From: B46-G9 sp964548365
GTDB lineage: Bacteria; Desulfobacterota; DSM-4660; Desulfatiglandales; Desulfatiglandaceae
Reading direction: 5' to 3'
DNA length: 23,198 nucleotides
Assembly: GCA_964548365.1 (NCBI GenBank)
Contig: CAZJRD010000050.1
Span: 1-23,198, forward strand
Below, piece after piece: positions 23,153-23,198 of the stretch. Below the pieces are notes generated by a model that saw nothing but the letters and a program-made list of their open reading frames with translations, searched no databases and was not told the origin of the DNA. Within the stretch, counting starts at the first letter, position 1. Each line of letters opens with the position of its first letter. A program made the position numbers and the translations under genes.

Positions 23153-23198
23153 CCCATGCCTGATCATCGCCCGTTTTCGGCAAGCCGCCACCGGGCAA

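Noticed and set aside
22865..23191. A 108-codon minus-strand frame at the right end
   Set aside because: It is antisense to the Tat leader and C-terminal remnant of the oxidoreductase gene, with no domain support.
1..23198. CRISPR arrays, tRNA or rRNA genes
   Set aside because: No regularly spaced repeats or recognisable RNA gene sequences were seen on reading, though no covariance search could be run.

Overview
The window most likely comes from an anaerobic Desulfobacterota (former Deltaproteobacteria) bacterium with sulfate-reducing or syntrophic habits. This is inferred from gene content: a selenocysteine-dependent exported formate dehydrogenase of the Desulfovibrio FdhAB type, FdhE, a tungsten-type aldehyde:ferredoxin oxidoreductase (AOR), MoaA, and remnants of DUF362 and sulfite-oxidase-like genes. 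No rRNA, tRNA, CRISPR array or complete insertion sequence was seen.

Left part (1-3700): lexA is followed after 2 nt by a Y-family polymerase gene that runs off the left edge. Its metal-binding acidic residues appear to be replaced, as in ImuB. To the right is an AT-rich accessory patch with a vapBC-type toxin-antitoxin pair, the 3' half of a higB toxin gene, a compact but well-formed integron attC recombination site, and a mug-type DNA glycosylase gene whose stop codon sits in a second attC-like R box. This looks like one or two stranded integron cassettes without an integrase.

Middle (3866-12603): two envelope genes on the + strand (an exported DUF4412-like/ankyrin protein and a LEA/WHy-type lipoprotein) converge on a five-gene minus-strand formate dehydrogenase cluster. 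In transcription order this is fdhA (Sec at codon 192, UGA at 12028-12030), fdhB, an exported thioredoxin-like CPYC protein, an exported 1-Cys peroxiredoxin-like protein, and fdhE. A terminator/attenuator-like hairpin separates fdhAB from the last three genes. No membrane subunit or cytochrome is encoded, so a soluble periplasmic FdhAB is inferred.

Right-centre (13270-19818): a tight operon encodes a class III (4-aminobutyrate-type) aminotransferase, an acyl-CoA ligase and an AOR. Together these could turn an omega-amino acid into an acyl-CoA through semialdehyde and acid, with low-potential electrons going to ferredoxin. moaA (pterin cofactor synthesis, needed by both AOR and FDH) faces it tail to tail with no gap, and a crotonase-family gene follows.

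Right end (19842-23198): a stand-alone elongation factor G paralogue on the minus strand diverges from an endonuclease III-like glycosylase gene that lacks the catalytic lysine and the fourth cluster cysteine. Beyond it are two adjacent gene remnants: a DUF362-like start, and a sulfite-oxidase-like gene that keeps its Tat leader and C-terminus but has lost its middle.
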